Assembly: GCA_036493755.1 (NCBI GenBank)
Contig: DASXPG010000106.1
Coordinates: 1-64,000, forward strand
Reading direction: 5' to 3'
DNA from: DASXPG01 sp036493755
GTDB lineage: Bacteria; Gemmatimonadota; Gemmatimonadetes; Gemmatimonadales; JACORV01
DNA: 64,000 bases
Shown: piece by piece, positions 1 to 9,811 of the stretch
Position numbering within the stretch: position 1 is the first letter of the stretch
How the letters are laid out: the number at the start of each line of letters is the position of its first letter
Position numbers and translations under genes: made by a program
Notes under the pieces: generated by a model
What the model was told of the DNA's origin: nothing
Database searches by the model: none
The model's input: the letters and a program-made list of their open reading frames with translations, nothing else

Positions 1-85
1 TGATGATCGCGACGGCGGTGACCCCGGGGGTGCGCCGCAGCGTGCGGAAGGCGTAGCGCAAATCCTGGAAGAGGGTTTCCATCAT
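1..85 (-). CDS. ADOP-type ABC permease, N-terminal fragment cut by window edge
   Basis: Only the first 28 or so codons are inside the window. The translation begins MMETLFQDLRYAFRTL and continues into a Gly/Val-rich first membrane helix, the same opening as the permeases upstream. Two consecutive ATG codons are possible (85-83 or 82-80). The first overlaps the TGA of the upstream permease as ATGA, which indicates translational coupling. It is the seventh permease of the array, and the array continues beyond the window. Function is assigned by homology of the opening segment only. Confidence 0.8.
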   Translation of the reverse strand, partial: MMETLFQDLRYAFRTLRRTPGVTAVAII

Positions 86-2535
86 TCGCTCCGCATCGCA
101 ACCATGGGATCCACGCGGGTCGCGCGGCGCGCCGGAATGACGCTGGCGGCCATCGCGACCAGGCCAAGCAGCGCCGCGGCCGCGCCGAAGGTGAGGGGAT
201 CGCTCGCCGTGATCTGGTAGAGCTGGCTCGCCAGCAGCCGGCTCAGCGCCCAGGCACCCACCAGGCCGATCATCAGCCCCAGAGCTACCAGGCGCATCCC
301 CTGCCCGACCACCAGCGAGAGGACGTCCTTGCCGACCGCGCCGAGCGCCATGCGGATCCCGATTTCCTGTTGCCGCTGCGCGGTGCTGTACGACATCACG
401 CCGTAGATGCCGATCGCCGAGAGGAGCAGCGCGATGCCGGCAAAGAGCGTGAGCAGGAGCAGCGAAAAGCGCCGAGCCGCGCCACTTTCGGCCAGCAGCT
501 GGGTCATCGGCCGCACTCCAAAGACCGGTTGCTGCGCATCCACGGTGCGGATCGCCTGGAGCACCGCGGCGCGCTGGGCCGCGGGATCGCCCGCGGTGCG
601 CGCGACAACCGACATCTCGAGGCCGGCGATGCGGCGATAGGAGTAGTAGATCTCCTCGCGCGGCGGGGTCTCCAGCGCCACCTGCCGGACGTCACCCACT
701 TCGCCGACGACGGTATAGAAGTCGCCGGCCGGCCCGAAGAGCTGGATGCGGCGGCCGATTGGGTTCTCGCCGGGGAAGAATTTGTCGGCAAAGGTCTTGT
801 TGACGACGATGCTGGTCGCCTCGGCGGAATCGGCCAGCGGCATCGAGGTGCCGCGCAACATCGGAATGCGCATCGCCGCGAAGTAGTTAGGCGTGATGCC
901 CCGCAGCTCGGCGCGCGGCGGCTGCTCGTCGGCGCCCTGGGTGCGGCCTTCGATCCGGAAGCGCGTCCCCTGCGTGCCATTGAGCGGCAGCTTCGTCGTC
1001 AGCGCCACCTCCTGGACTCCCGGCACCTGGACGATCGATTCCCGCAGCCGGTCGTAGAAGGCGACCCGCTGCTGGTTGGTGAAGAAGCGCCCGGTCTCGG
1101 GCTTGTTGGGCCACGGCAGCCAGACCTGCATGGTCAGCAGGTGCGAGGGATCGAAGCCCGGCTCGACCGCGACGAGCCGCTGGAAACTGCGCAGCAGCAG
1201 GCCGGCGCCGGCGACCAGCACCAGCGCGACCGCCAGCTCAACGACCACCAGCGTTGCCCGCGCCCGGGCGCGCGAGCCGGTGCTGGTGCCGCGGCTCGAA
1301 TCCTTGAGCACACTCTGGACATCGGTGCGGGAGCTCTGCCACGCGGGCAGCAGGCCGAAGGCGATGCCGGTGAGAATGCTGAGCCCGGCGGTGAACCAGA
1401 GGACGGTACTGTTGAGTCCGATGTTGCCGGCGCGCGGGAGGTAGAGCGTCGCCAGGCGGCCGAGGGCCGCCGTTCCCCAGGTCGCGATGAAGAGACCCAG
1501 CCCGCCGCCCATCAGCGCCAGGACGACGCTCTCGGTGAGAAGCTGGCGCACCAGCCGTCCGCGGCTCGAGCCCATCGCGGTGCGGATGGCCAGCTCGCGG
1601 CTCCGGCCCGTGGCGCGGGTCAGCATCAGGTTGGCCACGTTGGCGCAGGCGATCAGCAGCACCAGGCCGACGGCGCCTAACAGGACCAGCAGCGCCGGAC
1701 GCACATCGCCGACCACCCGCTCGGCGAGGGGGATCGCCGAGGCGCGCCAGCCCAGGTTCGTGGGATAGTAGGCCGGATACTGCTGCGTGAGCCGCCCGGT
1801 GAGCACGTCGAGCTGGGCCTGCGCTTCGCGGACCGTGACGCCCGGCTTCAGCCGGCCGATGACTTCGAAGACCCGCGCGCCACGGTTGTTGACGAAGGTA
1901 GTGTCGGGGTTGTCCATGTCGATCGGCGCCCACAATTCCATGGGCGAGGCGCCGCGCTCCATCGGATGCCGGAAACCCCTCGGCATCACGCCGATGACGG
2001 TGATCGGATCGTCGTCGAGCTTGGCGACCTTGCCGATCACCGCGGAGTCTCCGCCGAAGCGCCGCTGCCACAGCTCCCACGAAATCAGGGCGACGTAACC
2101 GATGCGGCCACCGGTGTCTTCACGGGAGAAGCCGCGACCCAGCACCGGCTGCACGCCCAGGACGTTGGTGTAGTTGTAGCTCACCACCGCGGCCTGGATG
2201 CGCTCGGGGTTGGCGACGCCCGAGAGATTGATGTTGATGGGCCACACCGCGGCGGCGGAAGCGACCGCGGGGACGTCGTCGCGGAAGTTGCGAAACTCCG
2301 GCTCCGAGCTGTTGGCATCGACCAGGCCGCGGATGTTCACCATCCCGCGTAACGCCACCAGCTGTTCGGGCGCGGCGTAGGCCAGCGGCCGCAGCAGCAC
2401 CGCGTCGACGACGCTGAAAATCGCGCTGTTGGCGCCGATGCCCAACGCGAGCGTGAGCACCGCGACGACGGTGAAGCCCGGCGAGCGGCGCAGGGCGCGA
2501 AAGGCGTAGCGAAGGTCCTGAAGGAGGTTCTCCAT
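82..2535 (-). CDS. ADOP family ABC transporter permease (MacB/FtsX-like)
   Basis: 817 residues. The layout is that of duplicated ADOP permeases: a short DLRYA amphipathic prefix, a first membrane helix at about residues 20-42, a MacB-type periplasmic domain, and a first FtsX membrane block with IACANVANLML near residue 300 followed by RELAIRTAMG. A second periplasmic domain and a second FtsX block follow, with GIYGVMSY and EIGIRMALGA near residue 730, and the tail is RVDPMVAMRSE. No ATP-binding motif is present, so it depends on a separate ATPase, probably the one encoded upstream at 14708-15415. Related MacB proteins export substrates from the periplasm through an adaptor; the substrate here is unknown. 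It starts 9 bases after the previous permease ends and ends in an ATGA overlap with the next. Confidence 0.93.
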   Translation of the reverse strand: MENLLQDLRYAFRALRRSPGFTVVAVLTLALGIGANSAIFSVVDAVLLRPLAYAAPEQLVALRGMVNIRGLVDANSSEPEFRNFRDDVPAVASAAAVWPININLSGVANPERIQAAVVSYNYTNVLGVQPVLGRGFSREDTGGRIGYVALISWELWQRRFGGDSAVIGKVAKLDDDPITVIGVMPRGFRHPMERGASPMELWAPIDMDNPDTTFVNNRGARVFEVIGRLKPGVTVREAQAQLDVLTGRLTQQYPAYYPTNLGWRASAIPLAERVVGDVRPALLVLLGAVGLVLLIACANVANLMLTRATGRSRELAIRTAMGSSRGRLVRQLLTESVVLALMGGGLGLFIATWGTAALGRLATLYLPRAGNIGLNSTVLWFTAGLSILTGIAFGLLPAWQSSRTDVQSVLKDSSRGTSTGSRARARATLVVVELAVALVLVAGAGLLLRSFQRLVAVEPGFDPSHLLTMQVWLPWPNKPETGRFFTNQQRVAFYDRLRESIVQVPGVQEVALTTKLPLNGTQGTRFRIEGRTQGADEQPPRAELRGITPNYFAAMRIPMLRGTSMPLADSAEATSIVVNKTFADKFFPGENPIGRRIQLFGPAGDFYTVVGEVGDVRQVALETPPREEIYYSYRRIAGLEMSVVARTAGDPAAQRAAVLQAIRTVDAQQPVFGVRPMTQLLAESGAARRFSLLLLTLFAGIALLLSAIGIYGVMSYSTAQRQQEIGIRMALGAVGKDVLSLVVGQGMRLVALGLMIGLVGAWALSRLLASQLYQITASDPLTFGAAAALLGLVAMAASVIPARRATRVDPMVAMRSE

Positions 2536-2544
2536 GGATCTCTC

Positions 2545-4941
2545 CTATTCCGCGCGCAGCGCGATCATCGGGTCGGTCCGCGAGGCGCGGCGGGCCGGAA
2601 TGGCGCAGGCCAGCAGCGCGACGCCGATCAGGAGCGTCGCGACGGCCACGAAGGTCAGCGGGTCGGCGGCGTGGACCCCGTAGAGCAGCTTCCCGAGCGC
2701 CCGGGTCGCGAAGAGCGCGCCTAACGAGCCGGTGCCGGCGCCGAGCGCGGCGAGAGAGAGCCCGCTGCCGAGGACGTCGCGGTGCACGTCGGCGGGACGC
2801 GCGCCCAGGGCCATGCGCACGCCGATTTCGTGGGTGCGCTGGCCGACGGTATACGAGAGGACGCCGTAGATGCCGACCGCCGCGAGAATGAGCGCCAGCG
2901 CCGCGAAGGCGCCGAGGAGGATGGTCGGATAGCGGCGGTCCGCCATCATCACGCCGATGTAGTGGTACATGGTCCCGGTCTCGGAGACCGGCAGCCCCGG
3001 ATCCAGCTCGTGGACCGCCGTGCGGATCATGCGGGTGAGATCGCCCGAGGGGATCGCGGTGCGCATCACCAACGTCATGCCGCGCGAGGTCTCCTGGGCG
3101 TACGGGTAGTACAGCGTCGGAGAGAAATCATCGTCGAGGCCTTCATGGTGAACGTCTCCGACGACGCCGACGATCTCGACGGCGCGGTCGGCGTGCCACC
3201 AGTCGACTTTCACGTGCTGGCCAATCGGGTCTTCGGTAGGCCAGAGCTTCCGCGCCATGCTCTCGCTGATCACGGCGACGGGAACCGATCCGCTCCCATC
3301 GGTAGCCGACAGGAGCCGACCCTTCTTCAGCGGAATCTTCATCGCGTCGAAGTAGCCCGGCTCGGCGATCCTGATCGCCGCCACCGGCTTCTGGCCGGGC
3401 GCGGGCGCGGGACGTCCGACGACGCTCAGCGAGGTCGCGGCGTTGCCGATTTCCATCGGGAGCATGCTGGTCGCACCCGCCGCCTGGATGCCGGGCATCG
3501 CCCGCACCCTATCCATCAACTGGTTGAAGAACACCTGCTGGCGCGCGCTGTCGGGGTAGGTCGCGTGGGGCAGCGTGATGTCCACGGCTGCCAGGTTATG
3601 CGGATCGAAGCCGGGGTCCACCGACGTCAGCTGCTGAATCGACCGAAGCAGCAGACCGGCGCCCGCCAGCAGCACGATCGCCAGCGACATCTGCGCGATC
3701 ACGAGGGCCCCGCGCAGCCGGCGCGAGCGAAGTCCGGCGGTGGTCCGCGTCGACGCGCCATGCAGCCCGGCCTCCGCATCAGGACGGAAGAAGGCCGCGG
3801 GCAGACCAAAGAGCAGGCCCACCATCGTCGCAACCAGCGCGGTGAACGCGAACACCCGGGGATCGAGGTGGATTTCGGCGATGCGCGGAATCTCGGGCGG
3901 CGCGGCGCTCACCAGCAGGTCCACGGCCCAACGTGCCAGCAGCAGCCCAGCCAGACCGCCGACCAGCGCCAGCACGATGCTCTCGCCCAGCGCCTGGCGG
4001 GCCAGTCGCCAGCGCGACGCACCCAGCGCCGCGCGCAGCGTGAGCTCGCGCGCCCGTGACGAGGCGCGGGCCAGCATCAGGTTGGCGACGTTGGCGCAGG
4101 CGATCAGCAGCACCAGCGCGACGGCGCCCAGAACGACCAGCAGCAGCCGGCGCGAGGAACCCACGGCCTGCTCCATCAACGGCAGCACCGTCGTGCCCCA
4201 GCCGGTGTCGAGCTCGGGCTTCTCGCCGGCCAGCTGCTGGGCGATCCGCGCCAGCTCGGCGCGCGCGGCATCGACGGTCACGCCGTCCTTGAGCCTGCCG
4301 ACCGTCATCGCGTAGCGCCCGCCCTGTCCGCGTGCCGGGAGCACCATCGGCTCCCAGTACTCCTCGCTCCCCAGCGGCATCGGACGGAATGATGTCGGCA
4401 TGACGCCGACTACACGCGCCACTCCGCCGGCCACCGGCACCGTGCCGCCGATGATCGTGGTGTCGCCGCCGAAGCGGCGCCGCCAGAAACCTTCGCTGAG
4501 AATAATGGTGGGCGGAGCGCCCAGCACCGCTTCGTCAGCGGTGAAGGTGCGCCCGCGCAGCGGCGCCGCGCCGAGGACCTGGAAGAAATTGGGCGTCACC
4601 GACCGGCCCGAGACGTTTTCCGGCTGGTCTCCGGTGAAGGTCATCGACGCCCAGGTGAATGCGGCCAGGCCGCTGAAGCTGGTCGCCCGGGCCTTCCACT
4701 CGGAATAGTTCTCCGGGTTCACCACGTTGGTGTTGTTCCGGACGCTGCGCTCCCACACCACCACCAGGCGGTCGGGATGGGCATAGGGGAGCGGGGTCAA
4801 CAGCACGCTGTTGACCACGGAGAAGATTGCCGTATTGGCGCCGATGCCTAACGCGAGCGTCAGCAAGGCAACCGCGGTGAAGCCCGGACTCCGGCGCAGT
4901 GTCCGCAGCGTGTATTTGAGGTCCTGCATCAGCGCGTCCAT
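2545..4941 (-). CDS. ADOP family ABC transporter permease
   Basis: 798 residues, the shortest complete member of the array. It has the same duplicated FtsX architecture, with IACANVANLMLARA near residue 290 and GIYGVLSYTVGQRTHEIGVRMALGA near residue 695, which matches the consensus closely in the coupling region. The C-terminus reads RTDPMIALRAE. The start ATG directly abuts the TAG stop of the preceding permease (zero gap), so translation is probably by re-initiation. It shares the Asp-Pro-Met tail with its neighbours but differs across the periplasmic domains, which points to old duplication and divergence. Confidence 0.93.
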   Translation of the reverse strand: MDALMQDLKYTLRTLRRSPGFTAVALLTLALGIGANTAIFSVVNSVLLTPLPYAHPDRLVVVWERSVRNNTNVVNPENYSEWKARATSFSGLAAFTWASMTFTGDQPENVSGRSVTPNFFQVLGAAPLRGRTFTADEAVLGAPPTIILSEGFWRRRFGGDTTIIGGTVPVAGGVARVVGVMPTSFRPMPLGSEEYWEPMVLPARGQGGRYAMTVGRLKDGVTVDAARAELARIAQQLAGEKPELDTGWGTTVLPLMEQAVGSSRRLLLVVLGAVALVLLIACANVANLMLARASSRARELTLRAALGASRWRLARQALGESIVLALVGGLAGLLLARWAVDLLVSAAPPEIPRIAEIHLDPRVFAFTALVATMVGLLFGLPAAFFRPDAEAGLHGASTRTTAGLRSRRLRGALVIAQMSLAIVLLAGAGLLLRSIQQLTSVDPGFDPHNLAAVDITLPHATYPDSARQQVFFNQLMDRVRAMPGIQAAGATSMLPMEIGNAATSLSVVGRPAPAPGQKPVAAIRIAEPGYFDAMKIPLKKGRLLSATDGSGSVPVAVISESMARKLWPTEDPIGQHVKVDWWHADRAVEIVGVVGDVHHEGLDDDFSPTLYYPYAQETSRGMTLVMRTAIPSGDLTRMIRTAVHELDPGLPVSETGTMYHYIGVMMADRRYPTILLGAFAALALILAAVGIYGVLSYTVGQRTHEIGVRMALGARPADVHRDVLGSGLSLAALGAGTGSLGALFATRALGKLLYGVHAADPLTFVAVATLLIGVALLACAIPARRASRTDPMIALRAE

Positions 4942-7359
4942 CTATTCACTCCTCAGGGCGATCATCGGATCGGTCCGCGACGCTCGGCGGGCCGGAATGG
5001 CACACGCCGCCAGTGCGACGGCGATCAGCAGCACCGTCACCGCCGCGTAGGTCAGAAAATCGGTCGGGCGCACATCGTAGAGCTGGCTGGCGATCAGCCG
5101 GGTAAGTGCCAGCGCGCCGCCCACGCCCAGCGCGGCGCCGGTTCCGGCGAGGATCATTCCCCGCCCCAGCACCAGCCGCAGCACGTCGATGCGCCGCGCG
5201 CCCAGGGCCATGCGCACGCCGATCTCGTGGGTGCGCTGGGCGACGAGATACGAGATGACGCCGTAGAGGCCCACGGCGGCCAGCACGATCGCCAGCGCGG
5301 CGAAGACCGACAGCATGGTCATGATGAAGCGCTGGAAGGAGAGCGACGAGGCCAGCACATCCGACATCGTCTCGACGGTACCGATGGGAACCTGGGGATT
5401 CACTTCGCGGATGATCCGCGGCAGCGCCGCCAGGACGCTCGCCGGATCTCCCGAGGTGCGCACCACCACGTGGATCGGGAACCAGCTGCTGAAGATCCGC
5501 GTGAAGCCCGCCGGGGTCTGCGCCGACGCCAGGAAGATCGACGGCACCGCGGGCGAGCCGACGAACGACTTCACGTCGCCGACGATCCCGACGACTTCGC
5601 CGTCCACACCACCCTCGCCGCCCACATGCAGCCGCCGGCCGATCGCCGAATCGCCGCCGATGTTCTTCGCGTAGCTCTCATTCACCACGATCGCCACGGG
5701 AGCACCCGCGGCGTCGGCATCGGTGAACGAGCGGCCCCGCCGCAGCGCGATCCCCAGGGTCTGGAAATAGTTCGGCGTGACGGTTCGGTAGTCGGTCGAG
5801 CGAATTCGCTCCTCGCCCAGAGGCCGCACCGGCATGTTGCCGCCGCGTTGGAGCGGGAGTCCCGCTTCGACCACCGCCGCCGACTGCACGCCGGGCAGCG
5901 CCGACAGCCGTTCATCCAGCTGGCGATAGAAACCGGTGATCGCCGCGGTCGAGTCGTAACCCGAGCCGGTGAGCCAGATCCGCGCCGAGGCCACGTGGCC
6001 GACGTCGAAGCCGGCGTCGGTGCGCACCAGCCGCGCGAACGTCTCGATCAGCAGGCCCGCGCCGACCAGCAGCACCAGCGACAACGCGACTTCCACCACC
6101 ACGAGGCCGTGACGCAGCCGCATCTGCCCCGCGCCCGCGCTGATCCGCCCCGCCGACGACTTCAACGCTCCTTCATTGGACAGATCGCCGCGCATCATCC
6201 GCCAGGCCGGCGCCAGTCCGAAGAGCACGCCCGTCAGCAGCGAGATCGCGAAAGCGAAGCAGAGCGCCAGAGCGTCGAGCCGGATATCGCCGCCCCGCGA
6301 GAGGTCGTACGGCACCAGCTTTACCAGGAAGTCAAGTCCGACGCCGGCCAGGAGCACACCGGCCGCGCCCCCCGCCAGCGCCAGGACCACGCTCTCCGTG
6401 ACCAGCTGCCGAGCCACGCGCCAGGCGCTCGCGCCGATCGCGACCCGCACCGCCAGCTCGCGCGAACGGCCCGCGGTACGGCCCAGCACCAGGCTCGCCA
6501 CGTTGGCGCAGGCAATGAGCAGCACAAAACCGATGGCGCCGAAGAGCACCCGCACCGGCGCGCGCAGGTCCACGACCTGCACGTCGCGATAGCGCGCGAG
6601 CGCCATGGACAGATCCTTCGAGACGATGCCGGCAAACTCGTGCCGATACGCGGCCTCGAGCGGAACGAATGCCGCCTGCGCCGCGGCCAGCTCGATCCCC
6701 GGCTTGAGCCGGGCGATCAGGCCGATGTTCTGCCCGCTGCCGATGGTCTGCGCCACCTGGCCCAGGGTGGTCCAGACCTCCGCGTCGGGCTGCGACTGGA
6801 AGCCCCGCGGCATGACGCCGACGACCACCGACGGCTTGCCATCGAGCGAAATCGTGCGGCCGACGATCCCGGCGTCGCCGGCAAACCGACTCTGCCAGAC
6901 GCCCCAACTCAGCATGACGGCATTGGCGCCGCCCTCGCGGTCCTCATCCTGGTTGAAGGACCGCCCCAGCAGCGGCTGCACCCCGAGGGTCTTGAAATAG
7001 TTGGCCGATACCCGCAGCCCGTCGAAGCGCAGCGCCTCGGAGCCGGTAAAGACGTTCAGTCCCACCTGCGCCGACGCGCCTAACGATTCGAACATGCCGC
7101 CCTGCTGCTCGAGAAAGCGATACTCGGACCAGGTGACGTCCATCTCGCCGGCGGAGCCGCGGAAGGACTCCTGGAAACCCACCAGCCGCGCCGCTTCCGG
7201 GTAGGGGAGCGGACGCAGCAGCACGCCGTAGAGCATGCTGAAGATGGCGGTATTGGCGCCGATGCCGAGCGCGAGGGTGAGCACCGCGACCAGCGTGAAT
7301 CCGGGAGTGCGCGCCAGCGACCGAATCGCGTAGCGCAGGTCCTGCAGCAACGAACCCAT
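4942..7359 (-). CDS. ADOP family ABC transporter permease
   Basis: 805 residues. Recognisable segments are the DLRYAIRSLARTPGF prefix, IACANVASLVLGR in the first FtsX block, RELAVRVAIGA after it, and GLYGVISYLVAQRTHEIGVR in the second. The tail is RTDPMIALRSE, nearly identical to that of the next gene, so these two may be the most recent duplicates in the array. It begins 16 bases after the previous stop. An ATG preceded by AAGGAGA (plus-strand tctcctt at 7366-7372) gives a good ribosome binding site, one of the few independent ones in the array. Confidence 0.93.
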   Translation of the reverse strand: MGSLLQDLRYAIRSLARTPGFTLVAVLTLALGIGANTAIFSMLYGVLLRPLPYPEAARLVGFQESFRGSAGEMDVTWSEYRFLEQQGGMFESLGASAQVGLNVFTGSEALRFDGLRVSANYFKTLGVQPLLGRSFNQDEDREGGANAVMLSWGVWQSRFAGDAGIVGRTISLDGKPSVVVGVMPRGFQSQPDAEVWTTLGQVAQTIGSGQNIGLIARLKPGIELAAAQAAFVPLEAAYRHEFAGIVSKDLSMALARYRDVQVVDLRAPVRVLFGAIGFVLLIACANVASLVLGRTAGRSRELAVRVAIGASAWRVARQLVTESVVLALAGGAAGVLLAGVGLDFLVKLVPYDLSRGGDIRLDALALCFAFAISLLTGVLFGLAPAWRMMRGDLSNEGALKSSAGRISAGAGQMRLRHGLVVVEVALSLVLLVGAGLLIETFARLVRTDAGFDVGHVASARIWLTGSGYDSTAAITGFYRQLDERLSALPGVQSAAVVEAGLPLQRGGNMPVRPLGEERIRSTDYRTVTPNYFQTLGIALRRGRSFTDADAAGAPVAIVVNESYAKNIGGDSAIGRRLHVGGEGGVDGEVVGIVGDVKSFVGSPAVPSIFLASAQTPAGFTRIFSSWFPIHVVVRTSGDPASVLAALPRIIREVNPQVPIGTVETMSDVLASSLSFQRFIMTMLSVFAALAIVLAAVGLYGVISYLVAQRTHEIGVRMALGARRIDVLRLVLGRGMILAGTGAALGVGGALALTRLIASQLYDVRPTDFLTYAAVTVLLIAVALAACAIPARRASRTDPMIALRSE

Positions 7360-7375
7360 GGCCGTCTCCTTGCGG

Positions 7376-9811
7376 TTACTCGCTCCTGAGCGCCGTCATC
7401 GGGTCGACGTGAGAAACCCGCCGTGCCGGAAGCCACGCCGCGAGGCTCGCGACGGCCGCGAGCACGGCGATGGCGCCGGCCAGACCCAGTGGATCGCCGG
7501 CTCGAACGCCGACGAGCAGACCCGTCAGACCCCGCGCCGCCAGCAGCGCGATGGGCACGCCGGCCAGCAGCCCGAAGGCCACCAGCTTGAGCCCGCCACC
7601 AATCATCAGCCGCTGCACCGCCGCGGCATCCGCGCCCAGCGCGAGCCGTACGCCGATTTCGCGGGTGCGCTGCTCGACGCCGAAGGCGACGAGGCCGAAG
7701 AGGCCGACCGCGCCCAGCGCCAGCGCAATCGCGCCGAACACGGCGGCGAGGGTCGCGCCGATGGTCAGGAAGAAGAAGGCGCGCCCGCCGCTGAGATGCT
7801 CGCGGAAGGAGCGCACGTCGAAGATGGGAAGATCGGCGTCGAGCGAGCCCACCACCGACCGCAGCGCCGGCACCAGCGACATCGGATTACCGTTGGTCCG
7901 CAGGTGCAGCGTGAATTCGCCGGCCGACATCTGCCCCAGCGGGAGATACACGAAGGGTCGGGCCGGCTCGGCCGGACTCATCCACACCGTGTTGTGCGCC
8001 ACGCCGACCACGGTGACGGAGCCGCCGTTGATGCCCAGCTTCCGGCCGACCGCCTGGGCGTGGGGCCACACCTGTGAGGCGAACGCTTCGCTGACGATCG
8101 CGACCTTCGGCGCGGCCGAGTCGTCGTGGACGGTGAAGCTCCGGCCCGCGGCGAGTGGGATTCCCATCGTGGCGAAGTAGTCGGGCGAAACGTCGTTGGT
8201 GAAGGCGACGATGTGCGGCGTGCCGTCCGGCATCCCGCCTTCGGGATCGAATTGATCGCTGTTGTTACTGTAGCCGAGCGGGATGCGCTTGCCGATCGCC
8301 GCCGAGGTGACGCCCGGAATCGCGCGCACCTGGTCGAGAAGCTGATCGGCCAGAAGGTGGGCGCGGGCGCCGTCGTAGTTCTCGTCGCCGGGAGCCAGCG
8401 AAGCCAGCAGCACGCCGTCGGGACGGAAGCCAAGATCGAACTGCGAGGCGGCACGCACCGAGCGGATGAACATCCCGGCGCAGGCCAGCACCACGATCGC
8501 CACCGCCATCTGCGACGCCACCAGCACCGAACGCAGCCGCTGCCGCGTCGCGCCGCCGGCGCGCACTCCGGACTTGAGCGCATCGTTCAGGTCGGCGGCC
8601 GAGCCGCGCCACGCGGGTGCGGCGCCGGCGAGGAGTCCGGCACCGAGCGAGGCTGCCAGCGTCACCACGAGCACCCGCCAGTCGGGCGTGATCTCGAAGC
8701 GCACCGGCGCGTCGGTCGCGATCCGCAGCGACGACAGCACCTCGGCGCTCCACGAGGCGATCGCCAGCGCGACGATGCCGCCCACGATCCCCAGCAGCGA
8801 CGATTCGATCAGCAGCAGGCGCGCGATCCGCTGCCGCGACGCGCCGAGCGCCGCGCGCACCGCCAGCTCGCGCTCGCGCGCCGCGGTGCGGCTGAGCAGC
8901 AGTCCGGCGACGTTGGCGCAGGCGACCAGCAGCACCAGCACCGTCAACGACAGGAAGACCGCCGCCGCGGGCGGGATGTACGACGCCAGGAAAAGGAGGG
9001 GCCGTGCGTGGCTTTCCGCCACCACGACGATCCCCGTCCCCCGATGGCTGTCGGGATAATCCTTCGCCAGCCGCGTCGCCAGCACCTGCGCCGCGCCCTT
9101 CGCCTGCGCCAGGCTGGTGCCGTTCGAGAGCCGCGCCGCCACGTTCATGAAACTGTTGCCCCGCGACTGGTAGTTAGGCGTCCAGTCGGTGCCGGTCTGG
9201 TTGAAGGGCATGTAGGCCGCCATCTCCAGCAGCCCCTGGATCGGACGGAACGATTCCGGTAACACGCCGATGACCGTGGCCTGTTGACCGTTGACCGGTA
9301 CGATGCGGCCGATGACCGATGAATCGGCGCGGAAGTGGGAGCGCCAGAAGGCATCGGTCAGGACCACGACGCGGTGGGCCCCGGGTTCGCGATCCTCACC
9401 CGGGACGAAGGTCCGTCCCAGCGCCGCGCCCACGCCCAGGAAACTGAAGTAGTTGGCCGAGGTCTCGCCGATGAAGGCCCGCTCGGGCCTCTGGCCGGCG
9501 GCACCGATGTTCACCGTCTGGTTGACCCACGCCGTGGCGTCCTGAAAAACCGGCAGCTTCGCGTAGTCCTGGAAATCCAGCCACGACATCTCGTGCGGCA
9601 TCTGAACTTCCTGCGAGGTGAAGCCGAGCAGGACGAGCTGCTCCGGATTGCGCGCCGGCAACGGCTTGAAGAGATAGGCGTTGACGACGCTGAAGACCGC
9701 GCCGTTGAGCCCGACGCCCAGGGCCAGCGTCACGATGACGGCGAGGCTCAGCGCGGGCTGGCGGATCAGCGCGCGGGTGGCGTAGCGGATGTCCTGGAGG
9801 ATGTCGTTCAT
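7376..9811 (-). CDS. ADOP family ABC transporter permease (divergent member)
   Basis: 811 residues from the ATG at 9811. The reading frame stays open further upstream, but that extension lies inside the previous permease and has no family similarity. The chosen start gives the canonical MNDILQDIRYATRAL opening and a 4-base ATGA overlap with the preceding stop. It is more divergent than its neighbours: VACANVAGLLLSRTAARERELAVRAALGA in block one and GLFGLVAFGVEQRTREIGVR in block two, with PARRVSHVDPMTALRSE at the end. A different periplasmic surface may reflect another substrate or partner. Confidence 0.92.
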   Translation of the reverse strand: MNDILQDIRYATRALIRQPALSLAVIVTLALGVGLNGAVFSVVNAYLFKPLPARNPEQLVLLGFTSQEVQMPHEMSWLDFQDYAKLPVFQDATAWVNQTVNIGAAGQRPERAFIGETSANYFSFLGVGAALGRTFVPGEDREPGAHRVVVLTDAFWRSHFRADSSVIGRIVPVNGQQATVIGVLPESFRPIQGLLEMAAYMPFNQTGTDWTPNYQSRGNSFMNVAARLSNGTSLAQAKGAAQVLATRLAKDYPDSHRGTGIVVVAESHARPLLFLASYIPPAAAVFLSLTVLVLLVACANVAGLLLSRTAARERELAVRAALGASRQRIARLLLIESSLLGIVGGIVALAIASWSAEVLSSLRIATDAPVRFEITPDWRVLVVTLAASLGAGLLAGAAPAWRGSAADLNDALKSGVRAGGATRQRLRSVLVASQMAVAIVVLACAGMFIRSVRAASQFDLGFRPDGVLLASLAPGDENYDGARAHLLADQLLDQVRAIPGVTSAAIGKRIPLGYSNNSDQFDPEGGMPDGTPHIVAFTNDVSPDYFATMGIPLAAGRSFTVHDDSAAPKVAIVSEAFASQVWPHAQAVGRKLGINGGSVTVVGVAHNTVWMSPAEPARPFVYLPLGQMSAGEFTLHLRTNGNPMSLVPALRSVVGSLDADLPIFDVRSFREHLSGGRAFFFLTIGATLAAVFGAIALALGAVGLFGLVAFGVEQRTREIGVRLALGADAAAVQRLMIGGGLKLVAFGLLAGVPIALLAARGLTGLLVGVRAGDPLGLAGAIAVLAAVASLAAWLPARRVSHVDPMTALRSE

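Noticed and set aside
370..1680. Long plus-strand reading frame opposite the first complete permease
   Set aside because: It is a GC-rich antisense shadow rich in Arg, His and Gln with no family motif, while the minus strand encodes a clear permease. The same applies to plus-strand frames at 2782-4059 and 5227-7083.
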